Shown: piece after piece, positions 1 to 11,325 of the stretch
How the letters are laid out: each line of letters starts with the position of its first letter
How positions within the stretch are numbered: the stretch's first letter is position 1
Source of the DNA: Diphasiastrum complanatum
Lineage: Eukaryota > Streptophyta > Lycopodiopsida > Lycopodiales > Lycopodiaceae
Assembly: GCA_029204225.1 (NCBI GenBank)
Contig: CM055094.1
Coordinates: 23,518,541-23,582,540, forward strand
Length of the DNA stretch: 64,000 nt
Direction: 5' to 3'
Notes under the pieces: model-generated
Database searches by the model: none
Seen by the model: only the letters and a program-made list of their open reading frames with translations
Told to the model about the DNA's origin: nothing
Program-made: the position numbers and the translations under genes

Positions 1-2
1 TA

Positions 3-894
3 GAGGTTATTAGAGGATGTGATTTTAGCTTCATTTGTCAATCTAAATATGCTACATCCATCCTAGATAGATTTGGAATGAAGAATTGTAAAGGCATTGA
101 GACACCAATGGAGCAACATGTAAAAGCATCTATTGGTTGTGATGAAGCATCCTTTGAGGACATCACAATATATAGAAGGCTTATTGGCTCCTTGATCTAT
201 TTAACTATAACTAGACCTGATCTTAGTTATAGTGTTGGAAAGTTAAGCCAATTCATGCAAAGTCCTCTAGTTTCACATTGGAAGATGGCCAAAAGAGTTC
301 TTAGATACATTTCATTCACTAAGAATTTTGGTATTTTGTATAGGGGAACTAATCTTGGCTTAAGAGCCTATAGTGACTCGGATTTTGCAGGTGACAAAGT
401 GGATAGAAGATCAACAAGTGCCTTTGCCACCTTTCTATGTGATGGAGTAGTATCATGGCTTTCCAAAAACCAAGATACCATCTCCCTATCTTCCACAGAA
501 TCCGAATACAAGGCCTTGACATCAACATGCAAGGAGGTCTTGTGGCTCAAAAGGCTATTGGTGGAGCTTCATGTCATGGAGGAGGAGATCCCTATCATCT
601 GACAACCAATCAGCCCAATCACTTGCAACTAATCCTACATTCCATGCAAGGAGCAAACACATCGAAATTGCTCATCATTTCGTGAGGGAAAAAGTGCAAG
701 CTAAAGAGATCAAGCTCCAACACGTGCCATCATCAAGTTGCTTGGCTGATTTGTTTACTAAACCTTTACCTAAAGATTCATTTGTCAAGCTTAGATCTTC
801 AATTGGAGTTATTGATAAAAGCATTGTGATCTCCAAGGCTAGATTTGAGGAGGAGTGTGAAAAATTGTCTACATTGGCAAATCTAGCCATGTAG
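3..894 (+). pseudogene. Ty1/copia pol 3' end (RT tail and RNase H), partial
   Basis: The reading frame is open from the window edge, so the gene starts upstream. It reads the end of a copia reverse transcriptase (ILDRFGMKNCKGIETPM, then YRRLIGSLIYLTITRPDLSY) followed by the RNase H domain: AYSDSDFAGD, STSAFATFLCDG, SLSSTESEYKAL, SDNQSAQSLA, FHARSKHIEI and DLFTKPLP. This domain order is typical of copia pol. A one-base loss near 595-600 moves the frame, so the first part stops at 602 and the rest continues in another frame to the stop at 892-894. The catalytic D/E/D residues of RNase H are still recognisable. The element's upstream part is outside the window. Confidence 0.9.
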
Positions 895-1496
895 AATATT
901 GTACATTTTGTCAATATTGTTTGTTGGTTACTTGAATGGCCAAAGTGCCACTTGTACATACACACCTAAAGTAGGTTACCACGAGCCAAGAGGAGTGGTT
1001 GTGTCTATTTGGTAGTGATTCCTACTTTGTAGGATCTAGACTATGATTTATGATGAGATTTGTACCTACCATGCACCTACCAAGCATGACTCTTGGATCT
1101 AGGCTAGGGTTTTCACATTAGGGAAAGAAAGTGGATTCTACTTCCTTATTACATGCTGGATTTTCACATAACTTTGCAAAGGAAGTGTGTTTTACTATGT
1201 ATTTCTATTCTCCATAGTGAGAAGATAGAAAGTTTTTGGAGCCTCAAGGAGAAACTCGAGTTTCCTCTCATTGTATGGTGATTACTCTATTTTTCCAATG
1301 AAACCCAGCTTTGGCACTTTGTAAACACTGTCTACAGGCCGTACTACAGCCTTATTTCCACACGTGTGGTGTTGGATTAGACTATTTGATCAATGCTTTG
1401 ATTGTCTCTACTTGTTTCCTATCAAGCTGCTAAACTAGATCTTGTTTTCTGATGACTAGTTTCTGATAGATTGTTTAACAAGCATACAATCACCTT
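895..1496 (+). other. Possible 3' UTR/LTR remnant of the first copia element
   Basis: There is no protein signal here. The stretch directly follows the copia stop codon, where a polypurine tract and 3' LTR are expected. A purine-rich run (AAGAGGAGTGG, about 988-998) could be the polypurine tract. I could not fix LTR ends because no second copy lies in the window. The call rests on position only. Confidence 0.25.
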
Positions 1497-1796
1497 GTGG
1501 ATCATTCAAAGATCCATTTATGGTCCTTAGTACTGTACTTTTCACAGTTTCTCCTGCATGGAGAAGGGGCACACTGCTCGAAGAGATGGAAGAAGGGTGG
1601 CCACTCCTTTAAGGCACTAGATAATTCTTCTATTTATCGCATTGATGTATCTTTTAAAGATGAAACAATTTGTATGAATTGTTGTTTTAACACTACGGTT
1701 TTTGGACCTCACAACCTCATTCGTATGAGTGGGTTCGTAGGTAGCCAAACTGTGAGTGTTCTTTTTGACGATGGTTCTATGCACCAAGCAATCTAG
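1497..1796 (+). pseudogene. Retropepsin-like fragment of a gypsy polyprotein
   Basis: A 99-codon reading frame. Its second half ends in LIRMSGFVGSQTVSVLFDDG, followed by SMHQAI. This resembles the entry to the aspartic protease active site in gypsy polyproteins, usually hydrophobic-hydrophobic-D-[ST]-G-[ST]-x-H. Here the active-site triad reads D-D-G. The frame ends where an inverted LTR fragment begins (about 1792), which looks like a truncation junction. The first half is not recognised. It is a remnant with no sign of an intact gene. Confidence 0.4.
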
Positions 1797-2200
1797 CATC
1801 AAGGAGATGAAGTTAGTTGTCACGCGTAGGTTCGTTCCCATAAAAGCATTAACATATCTCAGATTTCACCATGAATGGAAGATCCACATCTACTCTGACA
1901 TCCATTAACCCTAAGCATTAATACTACAACCATTAACACTATGATCCACCATGAAGATGGCTTACTCTTTCCCTCTCTCCCTTTCTCTCTCATAAAAAGC
2001 ATAAGAACATACAAACCCAAAAACATTCAGATCCAACAATTAATAAATCCAAAAAAACATGAGAGATGGAGGAAAAGTGATAGAGAGCAAGGACATTCAT
2101 AAATCCATTTCACAAGAGAAGCAGTCTGCTTTATTGAAATGAAGATATGTACATGTGTGGGAAACTCGAGTTGGTCCCTTTTTATAGTAGAGAGGAGGGT
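1792..2200 (-). repeat. LTR fragment, inverted relative to the LTR at 3575-4251
   Basis: Read on the minus strand, this matches about 3790-4190 almost throughout. Shared blocks include GTTAGTTGTCACGC next to the shared TCTAGCATCAA, a CT-rich run before CATAAAAAG, and GATAGAGAGCAAGGACATTC. Similarity stops near 2200, before the LTR start, so this is a truncated copy. The sense strand of this LTR is the minus strand. Confidence 0.75.
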
Positions 2201-2590
2201 TGCCTCGAGATCCGCAAACCTTCAACATGATTTAACTCGTGGAGAGAGTGATCTTCTCTTTTCTCTATCTCATTTCATGCTTATACATGGTTCTCTTGGG
2301 TTCTACTATCCATTGGTGCACTATGCTTGTGATTGCATGCAATTTTATGTGTAGAACGATCTATAATCGCCAGTTTCGGATCCATACGTGTGAAATACAG
2401 TAGCTTGCTGGTCTTGTATGGACAACAATAGTACTTTATCATTTTATTCAAGTTTGATCAAGTTCTATTAGTGTTTGCATCTCATTTTGTGTGTAGATGC
2501 TGATTTCTTTTACATTGGTGAGATTGGTAGTGTATTTTTCTTTCTAACCAAAGATCTTTCAAGTTGATTGGATCTAGGATCTGAAAACTT
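2201..2590. other. No gene recognised; possible decayed RT upstream of the second copia fragment
   Basis: The AT-rich sequence contains no convincing reading frame. It lies directly upstream of the copia RT tail at 2591. A degraded catalytic region may be present near 2500, but the match is too weak to claim. Confidence 0.2.
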
Positions 2591-3545
2591 TCACAACTAC
2601 TAAGAGTGATCTATCAAAGGAATTTGGCATGACTGATCTAGGCGCTATTCATTCTTTATTAGGAATTCACACTACTAGAAATAGATTGCAAAAGAAGATC
2701 TATCTTAGCCAATAGACATATCTAAAAGACATTTTAGAAAAATTCATATGTCAGATTGTAAACCAATTGATACACCAATGGATCCAAGTATAATATTGAC
2801 TAAATCTTCTTGTGCTGAAACCAGAGTGAAGTACTCGACTTAGCGAAGTAATCAGATCTTTGATGTATGCCATGCTATGTACTAGACTAGATTTAGCATA
2901 CACTATTAACACGTTATGTCAATTCATGTCTAATCCTAGGATCTCTCGAGTGATGAAATATAGTCAGGGAAGTTTAGATCACATTCTATTTAATGATGGA
3001 AATGTTGTCGACCCACTTGTCCTACGAGGCTACTCCGACTCAGATTTGGGAGGAACAGTCTCCACCAGAAAATCTACCTCCAGGTTTTGTTTTTATCTGG
3101 TAGGGGGACTGATTTTGTGGAACTTGAGAAAGTAGAAATCAGTGGCAATTTCTTCGACCGAGGCAGAGTACATCACAACATGTCAAACTTCAAAAGAAAC
3201 TATATGGATTAGGTTATTAGTTCACAACTTACATCACACTCAGTTCAATGCTACTACCATTCTGTGTGACAATTTGAGTTGTATCTCACTATCACTAAGT
3301 CCCAAATTTTATGGCAAGTCTAAGCACGTAGAAATCCGGTATCATTTTATTTGGGAGAAAGTTTTCTCAGGGCAAGCGATTCTTTAATACTGCTCCACAA
3401 CAATAATGTTCAAAGACATCTTCACCAAAGCGCTTTCCAGGATCAAGCATTAGAAGTTTTTCAACATGCTGAATTTGAAGAAAATACCAAGGCACCAACC
3501 TATTGGAGGGTTTGCGGATCCCAAGTCAACCCTAACCCTAGTTAA
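2591..3545 (+). pseudogene. Second Ty1/copia pol fragment (RT tail and RNase H)
   Basis: Starts with a degraded RT C-terminus (MTDLGAIHSLLGIHTTR, then YLKDILEKF and PIDTPMDPS in shifting frames). It becomes clear at 2860: LMYAMLCTRLDLAYTINTL, then GYSDSDLGG, STRKSTSRFCF, ISSTEAEYIT, ILCDNLSCISL, KHVEIRYHFIWEKV and DIFTKALSR. An in-frame TAG at 3133-3135 interrupts the RNase H domain, and there is a frameshift after 3387. The sequence is quite different from the copia fragment at 3-894, so it comes from another copia family. Its downstream side is cut by the LTR starting near 3575. Confidence 0.85.
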
Positions 3546-3574
3546 TAAGTGAGAGGGATTTGGCACCCTACGTG

Positions 3575-4251
3575 TGTAAGTCCAACTCGATGATCACATA
3601 GAGATTTGATTAATTAGAAAGTCAATAAAAGGACTTTGGGTCATTTTGCGGGACTTTTAATGTCGCAGGGCCTAAATGTCAAGTTAGTGAATAAAGTTGG
3701 GTTTCCCTCCAATTTGGATGGTTCCCACACTTTTTTAAATTTGAATAATTAGAGAGGCAGAAATGGACCAATAAGATTCAGAGGCCAGGTCCTCCTCTCT
3801 ACTATAAAAAAGGGACCAACTCGAGTTGCTCCTCATGTTCATTTTCTCATTCCAATAAACCAGATTGGTTCTCTTCAGGAATGGATTGATGAATGTCCTT
3901 GCTCTCTATCACTTTTCTTCCATCTCTCATGCTTTCTTTGGATTTTGCTAATTGTTGGATCTGAATGTTATTGGGATTGTATGTTATTATACTTTTTATG
4001 AGAGAGAAAGGGAGAGAGAGAAAGAGTAAGCTATTTCTATTGTGGATTGTAGTGTTAATGGATGTGTAATGTTAAATGTTTAGGGTAAATGGATGTTAGA
4101 GTTAGATTTGGATCCTCCATTCATGTTGAAATCTGAACTATACTATCGCTCTCATGGGAATGAACCTATGCGTGACAACTAACTTTGTCTCTTTGATGCT
4201 AGATTGACTAGATCTTGGATTCAGGTTAGGCAAGGAAATAAACCCACTACA
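3575..4251 (+). repeat. 5' LTR of gypsy-1
   Basis: The right end is set by ...CCCACTACA followed four bases later by a tRNA-Asp primer site. The left end is chosen as TGTAAGTCC, which pairs with the right end (TGTA.../...TACA). It is uncertain because no matching 3' LTR or target duplication is in the window. The LTR contains a CT-rich run near 4008-4024 (on this strand GAGAGAGAAAGGGAG) and is shared, inverted, with 1792-2200. Confidence 0.7.
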
Positions 4252-4255
4252 ATTT

Positions 4256-4273
4256 TGGCGCCGTTGCCTGGGA
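4256..4273 (+). other. Primer binding site (tRNA-Asp type), gypsy-1
   Basis: TGGCGCCGTTGCCTGGGA is the complement of the 3' end of plant tRNA-Asp(GUC) apart from one base. This primer site is known from Athila/Tat-lineage gypsy elements. It fixes the LTR end at 4251 and the plus orientation of the element. Confidence 0.85.
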
Positions 4274-5163
4274 GCTACGCCATTTTTTTTAGTTTGCAAC
4301 ATGTTTGTTGGATGGTTAGCTTGCATTAGGCATCTTGTCGTGGCATGAATAGTGTTAGATCTGCATTTAGGGTTAGTTTGGGATTGATTTTGCTTGATTT
4401 GAGTGGATTTTCTTGTTTGAAATCTAATTTGATTGTTGAACAGAGAAAGCTATTCAGATCACCAATCTTAAGCTGCATTTGGATCAGAGATATCAGGAAA
4501 AAAAAAAACAAAAATCGGTCAAATCTGCCAGATTTTGGTCAAAAGGAGGTAAAAAGCATCATCAGAGCTTATACTTTTTGCCCTCTTTCAGGAAACCTTC
4601 GCCGACTTCCAAACACCTTCGGTTTTGTTTATAAAGCCTTCAGTTTGAAGGGCGAAGGTTAATTCACAGCAGATTTTCAGAAACATCAGAAAAACCACAA
4701 AAAAACACCAAAAAATCACCAAAACTCTAAAAATACAAAAAGAGAACCTTTGCCGGATTCACTGTGCATAGGTGTGATTCAGATCTATCTATTGCCAGGT
4801 TGACGAAGAATAATATCAAAAATAGAAGGATTTTTAGAAGATCAGTTGTCATATTGTCATATTTTTGTCAAAAAAGTCACTTTTTTGCAAAAATACCAGT
4901 ATTACTCTTGATCCTTTGTCTAAACATTCGTCGGGTTCCTAAAACATTCTATTTATAGAAAAATACTATTTTTGAGTTCGGCGAAGATTCTTCATGTCCA
5001 GATCATAGAAAATCTTGATTTTTACCCTCACCAAACTACAGAAATTGTAATATCTTGTGTCAGAAACCTTCGTTCGTTTTTCCATAGTTTTATCTATGTT
5101 AGATCTTTCATCTGAGAGGTCGACGAAGGTTATTTCCCAAGAAATTGTCAGAAAAGTTGATTA

Positions 5164-5199
<36 letters not shown>

Positions 5200-5418
5200 C
5201 TTCCAAAAATAGCACTATTGAACCTTCGCCTAGGAAACCTTTGCCAGTCCTATTTTTAGGCCTTAAAAGTATCGATTGATTGAATTTCAAAATCTTTTTC
5301 ACGATATAGAATCAGATTCTTGAAAAATGCAATTGATCTAGCAGATCTGACCTGAGATAGTTTTTGATTGAAAAATCTAGATCCAATCTCATTGTCTGCT
5401 TGATCTAAATTTGTAAAG
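4274..5418 (+). other. Untranslated leader of gypsy-1
   Basis: 1.1 kb between the primer site and the gag start, without a recognisable protein. It contains a run of 31 T (5169-5199). A short motif CCTTCGCC and its complement GGCGAAGG recur here (for example near 4599, 4651 and 5221). The stretch is AT-rich with many stops in all frames. Confidence 0.6.
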
Positions 5419-7089
5419 ATGGCTGCCCCTGGAGCTGCTTCTGGAGGTGCTCCACAGGAAGTCAATCCAATTATCATTAGAAGAGCACCCCATTTGGATC
5501 TACCCAGATATAATGGGTTAACAGATCCAACTAGATTTTTTCAGATCTATGCTGAATTCTGTGAAGTCTATGGCAAAATTTATCCTCAAGATGAACTTAA
5601 GTTGTTTCCTATGGCCTTAACAGGCGCAACACAAGATTGGTACTATAATCAAGATGAAACTGGGCGTACAAATTGGGAGGTTGTTAAAAGAGCCCTTATC
5701 ACACGGTTCAAAACCGCAGAAGTTTACGGAAGACCCTTTCCTACTTTTAAGTAAAATAAAATGGGAAAGCGGGAAATGGTTTGAGATTACATTGAATGAG
5801 TGAAATGCCTCAGATCTGAGTGCGAACCTGAACTGATTAACGAAAATGCCATGATTATGTGATTTTTGTCAGGTCTACCTAAACGGATCAGACGTGAGCT
5901 GAAACGCCATAATGAATATGCACTCTTTCAAAATGCTATAGATGATGCAATTCAAGAGGAGGATGAAGATTCAGAAGATGAGCTGAATATCAATATGTTG
6001 CCCTATATAGCAGGGCAGACTACTACGACATCAACCACTATTGCATCAACGAATGCCAACGCTACTGCAGAAATGATGCTCAATGAATTCGAGAAACTTG
6101 GGAAGAACCAACAGAAATAGATGGAAAAGTTGCAGTCACAATTTGATGAGAAGATCAAAGCATTGGAAGATTTCCACAAAAAAGCAAACAAGGAACCTGA
6201 AAAATGTCTGGTGTTCTATTTGTACAGGAAATCACACAGTAAATGAGTGTCCTCAATTGAAAAAAACAAATGGAAATTAGTGCATGCCATTTGTGTGATT
6301 TGCCTGATCATGAGACTGATTTTTGCAACTTCAACCCTCGACCCTCAGATAATTCAGCAACGGTATGCCCAAATGGGATATCGAGAACCACAGTATGGAG
6401 GAAATCCAGCAGCTAGACCTTGACAATCTGCCCTTGGATACCCGGAACATTTAGCCTTACCTGCCCCACCGAAGCACTCCGCTCCTCCTGCCAATTTGAT
6501 GGAACCGGAACCGTATAAAAGTATCGAACAATGGAACTATGGTACTGATCAAGAAGGTGGATTTTCAGGTGGATCTTCAGAATAGTACGTTATTTATGCT
6601 TCCGCTCAACAACAAGCCTCTAGAAATTGGACCAGAGCACCACTTGGATGCTGTGCATGTGGAGAAAATCATAGAGTTGCAGAATGTCCAAATAAAGAAA
6701 AATTTGTACCATTCTGTCATGACTGTGGTTATGGGCATTGCTATAAAGACTGTCCAGCAAGACCAAAGCTACCACCAGCTATAGCACATGTAAATTTGAT
6801 AACAATCAAGCGAAGCCCAGTAGCTCAGAAAAAATCAAGCGCACTCTTGATGGTGGTCACCAGAGCACAGAAGCAGAAAGAACCAGTAGTGGATCCAGTA
6901 CCTGCTGATTCTATACCATTGAACGATACACCAACAACATCAGGAGTCTATCCAAATCTTCATGCAAAAAAACGAAGATATCAGGATATAAGGCAGTGGA
7001 TCATACATCTGCAAAAAGAGGAGGAGCTTGAGGCTGCTAAAGCAACAACTGAAGTTCATTCTTCACCATTGCAACCTCCAAGAAATTGA
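5419..7089 (+). pseudogene. gypsy-1 gag with four zinc knuckles
   Basis: Begins MAAPGAASGGAPQEVNPIII. The capsid-like region contains FPMALTGATQDWYYN and LITRFKTAEVYG, matching the Retrotrans_gag domain. Then come a basic helix (SGLPKRIRRELKRH) and an acidic segment. Four CCHC zinc knuckles follow: CSICTGNHTVNEC (6212-6250), CHLCDLPDHETDFC (6285-6326), CCACGENHRVAEC (about 6652-6687) and CHDCGYGHCYKDC (6715-6753). They bind the element's RNA during particle assembly. The knuckles lie in different frames and are separated by stops, so the gene is dead. A stop at 5752-5754 and several indels also break it. The reading frame at 6796-7089 carries the gag-pol linker. Confidence 0.85.
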
Positions 7090-7098
7090 CGTAAGGAT

Positions 7099-7620
7099 AT
7101 GAATGACCAGTTGCATCATCATGAAGAACCCTTCAAGATGACTGAACTGGAAGCATCGCAAACAGAACTGCTCATGAATATTTTGTCTAGTAAGATCAAT
7201 ATTTCATTGGGAGAGTTCCTGAAGTTGGTGCCAAAAGCAAAAGAAGTCTTAGCGCAAAAGTTAGCTCAAGTAGAACCAGAACTCCATCAGGAGCCACTTT
7301 TCTATGCTGGATTTGAAGAATCTAATGAAGTACTCCATGTTGGAGCCGCTTGGGAAAGTGAACAAAAGAATATCACTCTGCCGATACAGTATATACAATT
7401 TCCTAAGGAAGCAGCTGTGATAGATGGCGGTTTAAGAGTCAACCTGATTTCTACAAAGCTATGTGCAAAATGGGGCCTTACAAAGATCAAGCCTGCTACT
7501 TTTGCTATTAAGCTAGCTGATCAAACGACAGTTCGTCCACGAGGAATGGTTGAAGATATACATGTCAGAATTGCGGGAGTACAGTTCGTCATTACTTTCA
7601 TAGTGATGGACTTAACATAA
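7099..7620 (+). pseudogene. gypsy-1 aspartic protease domain
   Basis: A 173-codon open stretch. Its C-terminal part reads AAVIDGGLRVNLISTKLCAK followed by WGL, then LADQTTVRPRG and VQFVITFIVMDL. This is the retropepsin fold: active-site strand, flap and second hydrophobic strand. The active-site triad reads D-G-G rather than D-S/T-G, which may be inherited in the lineage or a mutation. The domain would cut the gag-pol polyprotein. The frame stops at 7618-7620, directly before the expected 'LGRPWL' strand (degraded RRPWLQ at about 7650). Confidence 0.75.
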
Positions 7621-8699
7621 GTGTCAAATGTCTAGCGAGTTCTATTGAGACGTCCATGGTTACAAGTTGCGCAAGTAATTCATAACTAGGGTACCGGAAA
7701 AATCACTTTTGAAAATCGTGAACGTGCAGTTAAAGTTGATTCTACAACTTGGACTATCAAACCAGTGGTTCAAAAAGAAGATGACGATTCGTCAACAACG
7801 GATCACACTTGTGATTGACCAAAGAAAAATTTGGGAGTTCATTACGATTCTCAAATGGATACTGTCAACTGAAATGAAGCTCTTGCAACAATTGATTGTA
7901 TAGTAGGATATATGTGTCAACAAGATAATCAATCAGATTTGAGCAAGATTTCATTATTAGATCAAACTTTGGATACACCAATCACGTTTCCACTGAAAGT
8001 GCTGAATGTAGCCTGGATATCAACAAAACCTATACCAGATCCGATTGAGGATGATCTCATACCTGTGAGGCCTTGACTTATGATGGCAATGCTGAACTTA
8101 CGGATGAGCAGATTCTAAATCATATGGATCTGACCAAATTTGGAGTGCGTAATGTTCCTGATGAACCAACAATAAAACCGCCTAAAGTTGTTATATTGAA
8201 AGAAGATAGGATTACAGGATCGATGATGAAGAAACAAGCTAAGCAACATTATAATACAATCCTGAAATGGGAAAATCCTCCTCAAAAGATTGATTCAGCG
8301 AATGTGCCACCCTTATTGGATAAAGACAAAGGAAAAGTCGAGGATGATTCTACAAGTCAGAATTCTAACAAGACATCATCATCTCAGAAGTCATCACCTC
8401 CATGATCAATTCCTGCTAAGAAGGCTAAGCGAAGGTCCAAGACAAGTCCTTTCAAAAAGGAACAAGCAGATGTAGTCTAGCATGATATGCCCGAGCATTT
8501 TAAATGTTATACATTGGATGATGTGGTTATCATGTTACCTAAAGCACATCGTGAACCTGAAGAACACGTGCCAGAATCAAAAGAGGTTTACAATGGCCCA
8601 GCTAGGACACAACCAATGAATCTTGCCGAACCAGGAGAACCGAAAAAGATTGTACAAGTTGGATCACAACTTAATCCTGAATAGTATCAAGCACTCCAC
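7621..8699 (+). pseudogene. gypsy-1 protease-RT linker
   Basis: Degraded continuation of pol. From 8073 one frame runs through to the RT, broken by stops at 8403-8405, 8478-8480 and 8682-8684. It includes DDVVIMLPKAHREPEEHVPE and NLAEPGEPKKIVQVG. The last motif is the segment that precedes RT in Athila/Tat-type elements. The part from about 8390 has a second copy at 50165-50817. No catalytic function is expected for this linker. Confidence 0.7.
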
Positions 8700-9480
8700 A
8701 TGTTACTTATTAAGTATCAAGATTGCTTTGCATGGACTTATCAAGATCTAAAAGGTATTCCGACGTCAGTTATTAAACATACCATACCTTTAACACCTGA
8801 TGCAGTTCCAAAGGTTACAAAGTTCTATTGCTGTAATCCTAATGTTGCGGATCTGATAAAGAAAGAACTTCAGAAATTGCTTGACGCCGATTTTATTTAT
8901 GAGATCGAGCATACCGAATGGATCTCACCGATTGTCATTCTTCCTAAGAAGAATGAGAAATTGAGAATCTGTGTGAATCTCAAAGCGTTGAACAAAGTGA
9001 TGCGGAAGGATCACTTTCCATTACCGTTTACTGAAAGCATTTTGGATCACCTTGCTGGAGCGGAAGCTTATAGTTTCCTCGATGGATTTAGTGGCTACAA
9101 CCAGGTTAAGATAGCACCTGCTGATCGCCACAAAACCACTTTTGCAATAGAATGGGGCACCTGTGCTTACAAAGTAATGTCGTTTGGACTATGTAATGCA
9201 CCAAGTTTGTTCCAACGAGTAATGCAATTTTATTTCAAAGATTATCTACAGAAATTCTTTGAAATTTACTTGGATGACCTGGGAGTCCATAGTACAGATG
9301 CAGACCACCTGGATCGATTGGAGAAAGTATTTGAAAGATGCCACAAACTTCAAATTTCTCTAAATCCAGAAAAATGCCAGATATGGGTTTTCCATGGAGT
9401 TGTGCTTGGACATGTGATATCAAGACATGGTATTGCCACCGATTATTCTAAGATCAAACTATTGTGGAATTGGCACCACC
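8700..9480 (+). pseudogene. gypsy-1 reverse transcriptase
   Basis: Recognisable gypsy RT: YQDCFAWTYQDLKGIP, HTIPLTPDAVPK, ISPIVILPKKNEKLRICVN, SFLDGFSGYNQVKIAP, FGLCNAPSLFQRVM and the catalytic EIYLDDLGVHS (YLDD, about 9267-9278). Then follow LNPEKCQIWV and VVLGHVISRHGI. The motifs are well kept, but the frame is lost near 9465, where the RNase H portion moves to another frame. RT copies the genomic RNA into DNA. Spacing matches an average-length RT. Confidence 0.92.
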
Positions 9481-10306
9481 AACAACAATTCGTGGAGTTT
9501 ATGTGTTTATGGGTCATGCGAACTACTATCAAATTTTTATTATCTTCTTTGCGGATTTAGCACGACCTATATACAAACTGACTATTGTTCCTATTTGGAC
9601 AGTAGAGACATTAAAAGCCTTTGAAAAGTTAGAAAAAGCATTAACTTCAGCACCAATACTGCGTTCGCCATATTGGACGTTAGAATCTCATGTTCATACA
9701 AATGCCTCAAAATATGCCATCGGATCAGTTTTCACGCAACCAGGTGATTATAAGAAGGATTATCTTATACGATTTGCAAGCAAACAGCTTACAGATCCGG
9801 AGAAGAATTATTCAACAACATAATGTGAAGCGTTAGCCATGATTTTTTCTGTTCGAAAATTTCATCACTACCTCATGGAAACGCACTTTGCATTTTATAC
9901 GGATCACCAGCCGTTACTTTACTTGGTAAACAAGACGTGCAATACTAGACGTATTGCAAGATGGTTATTGTTATTGACTGAATTTGACTTTCACATTGTG
10001 GTTCGGAAGGGCCAGCAACATTATCTAGCCAATCACGTTTCGCGAATCGAATCCGCACCAATTAACACTGAAGTGGATGATGAACTACCAGATGTTGCAA
10101 TGTTCTATGTTGAAGCAGTACCTGAGTGGGCAGTGGATATTGTTGAATACCTGATGCTAGGACAACTGAATGACTCCTTGACAAAAGTACAAAAGAGACA
10201 ATTGATTCATAAGACTCAACCTTATCAATTGATTGCAGGACAATTGTATCGTCGTGGATCAGTACTATCTACATACCCAATGAATATACCTACTTTGGAA
10301 TGTTAA
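9464..10306 (+). pseudogene. gypsy-1 RNase H and integrase entry
   Basis: Frame 9464-9823 carries RGVYVFMGHANYYQIF and the RNase H start SHVHTNASKYAIGSVFTQPG, then FASKQLTDPEKNYSTT before a TAA stop. The same frame resumes at 9839: EALAMIFSVRKFHHYL, FAFYTDHQPLLYLVNK, RIARWLLLLTEFDF and RKGQQHYLANHVSRIE. The last part (10180-10306) is the linker before the integrase zinc finger, including QPYQLIAGQLYRRG. Stops at 9821-9823 and 10304-10306 inactivate it. Confidence 0.88.
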
Positions 10307-10321
10307 TCTAGCTTTGTTCTG

Positions 10322-10690
10322 TTGTCCTTTGGCACAAACACATGTGCTAACACTATTCTACGAAGATGTGTTTTATCGCATGCAGTCCCAAATTTAATCA
10401 TATTTTCACATGATGGCATGGGTAGAGGACACTTCTCTACAAATATTACTGTTTGCAAACTTTTGCAATCAGGTTGTTGGTGGCCTACACTTCATAAAGA
10501 CACAAAAAATTTTATTCAGACATGTGATGTTTGCCAGCGAGCACGATGGCCTACTCAACAAAACTATGAACCCTTGCATCCAGTTTTATCGCAAGCACCG
10601 TTTAAAAAATGGGGACTGGATTATGTTGGTCCTATTCATCCTGCCGCGCAAGGATCTAAGGCCCGATACATTAATTTATAGGACAGTGTC
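10322..10690 (+). pseudogene. gypsy-1 integrase, N-terminal part
   Basis: Carries the HHCC zinc-binding domain (SHDGMGRGHFS..., then FIQTCDVCQRARWPTQ). The start of the catalytic core follows: KKWGLDYVGPIHPAAQGSKA, with the first catalytic Asp in LDYVGP. Coding similarity ends in RYI at about 10670-10690 and resumes near 13481, so the core has been split by an insertion. Confidence 0.88.
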
Positions 10691-10941
10691 GAGACAGTTG
10701 GCCAGAATTATTTTCTAAGTGTTTTTGACTTAGTGATGTACTTTTCTCATGACCAAAAATTGAGAACTGTGTAACGACAGTTCAAAAATGCAGATTGTGC
10801 AAAACATAGTTCAAAATGCAACAGTCAGGAAAAACAACAAAGAAAAACTAGGAAAAATACTAAGGCTTTGAAAGGTAGAAACTCTTGGCTTCTTCAACTC
10901 CCTCTCAAAGCTGGTATTTTTCTAATTTCTAGGCTTTCATG

Positions 10942-11325
10942 CTACTTCTCAAAAATAGCCTTGTCAAGAGGCTTTGTGAAAATATCAGCCACCATATGCT
11001 TCGTTGGAACAAACTCGGTATTCAGCCTATCTTTCTCAACCAGATCTCTTATCAGATGATATCTGATAGCAATGTCTTTCGTCTTGGAATGAAACACTAG
11101 ATCCTTCATCAGATGAATGGCGGATGTGTTATCCATTTTGGCTGCTGCAACATACTCTGCTTCGCAGGATGATTGCGTAGTTATGGTTTGCTTCCTGCTG
11201 ACCCATATCACAGTTGCACCGATTGCTATTGTGCATCCTCCTGAGATGCTCTTGTAGTCATCTTTCAAGGATGCCCAGCTTGCATCGCTGTAGGATTTGA
11301 TAAAGAATCCTTCATGCTGAATCAT
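10942..11325 (-). pseudogene. Ty1/copia RNase H fragment, reversed
   Basis: Minus-strand reading: SYSDASWASLKDDYKSISGG, CTIAIGATVIWVSRKQ, TITTQSSCEAEYVAAAK, then directly DNTSAIHLMKDLVFHSKTKD, IAIRYHLIRDLVEK and FVPTKHMVADIFTKPL. About 30 residues expected between EYVAAAK and DNTSAI are missing, so there is an in-frame deletion. The RT that should precede it (higher coordinates) is not recognisable. It belongs to a copia family distinct from the others in the window. Confidence 0.88.
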
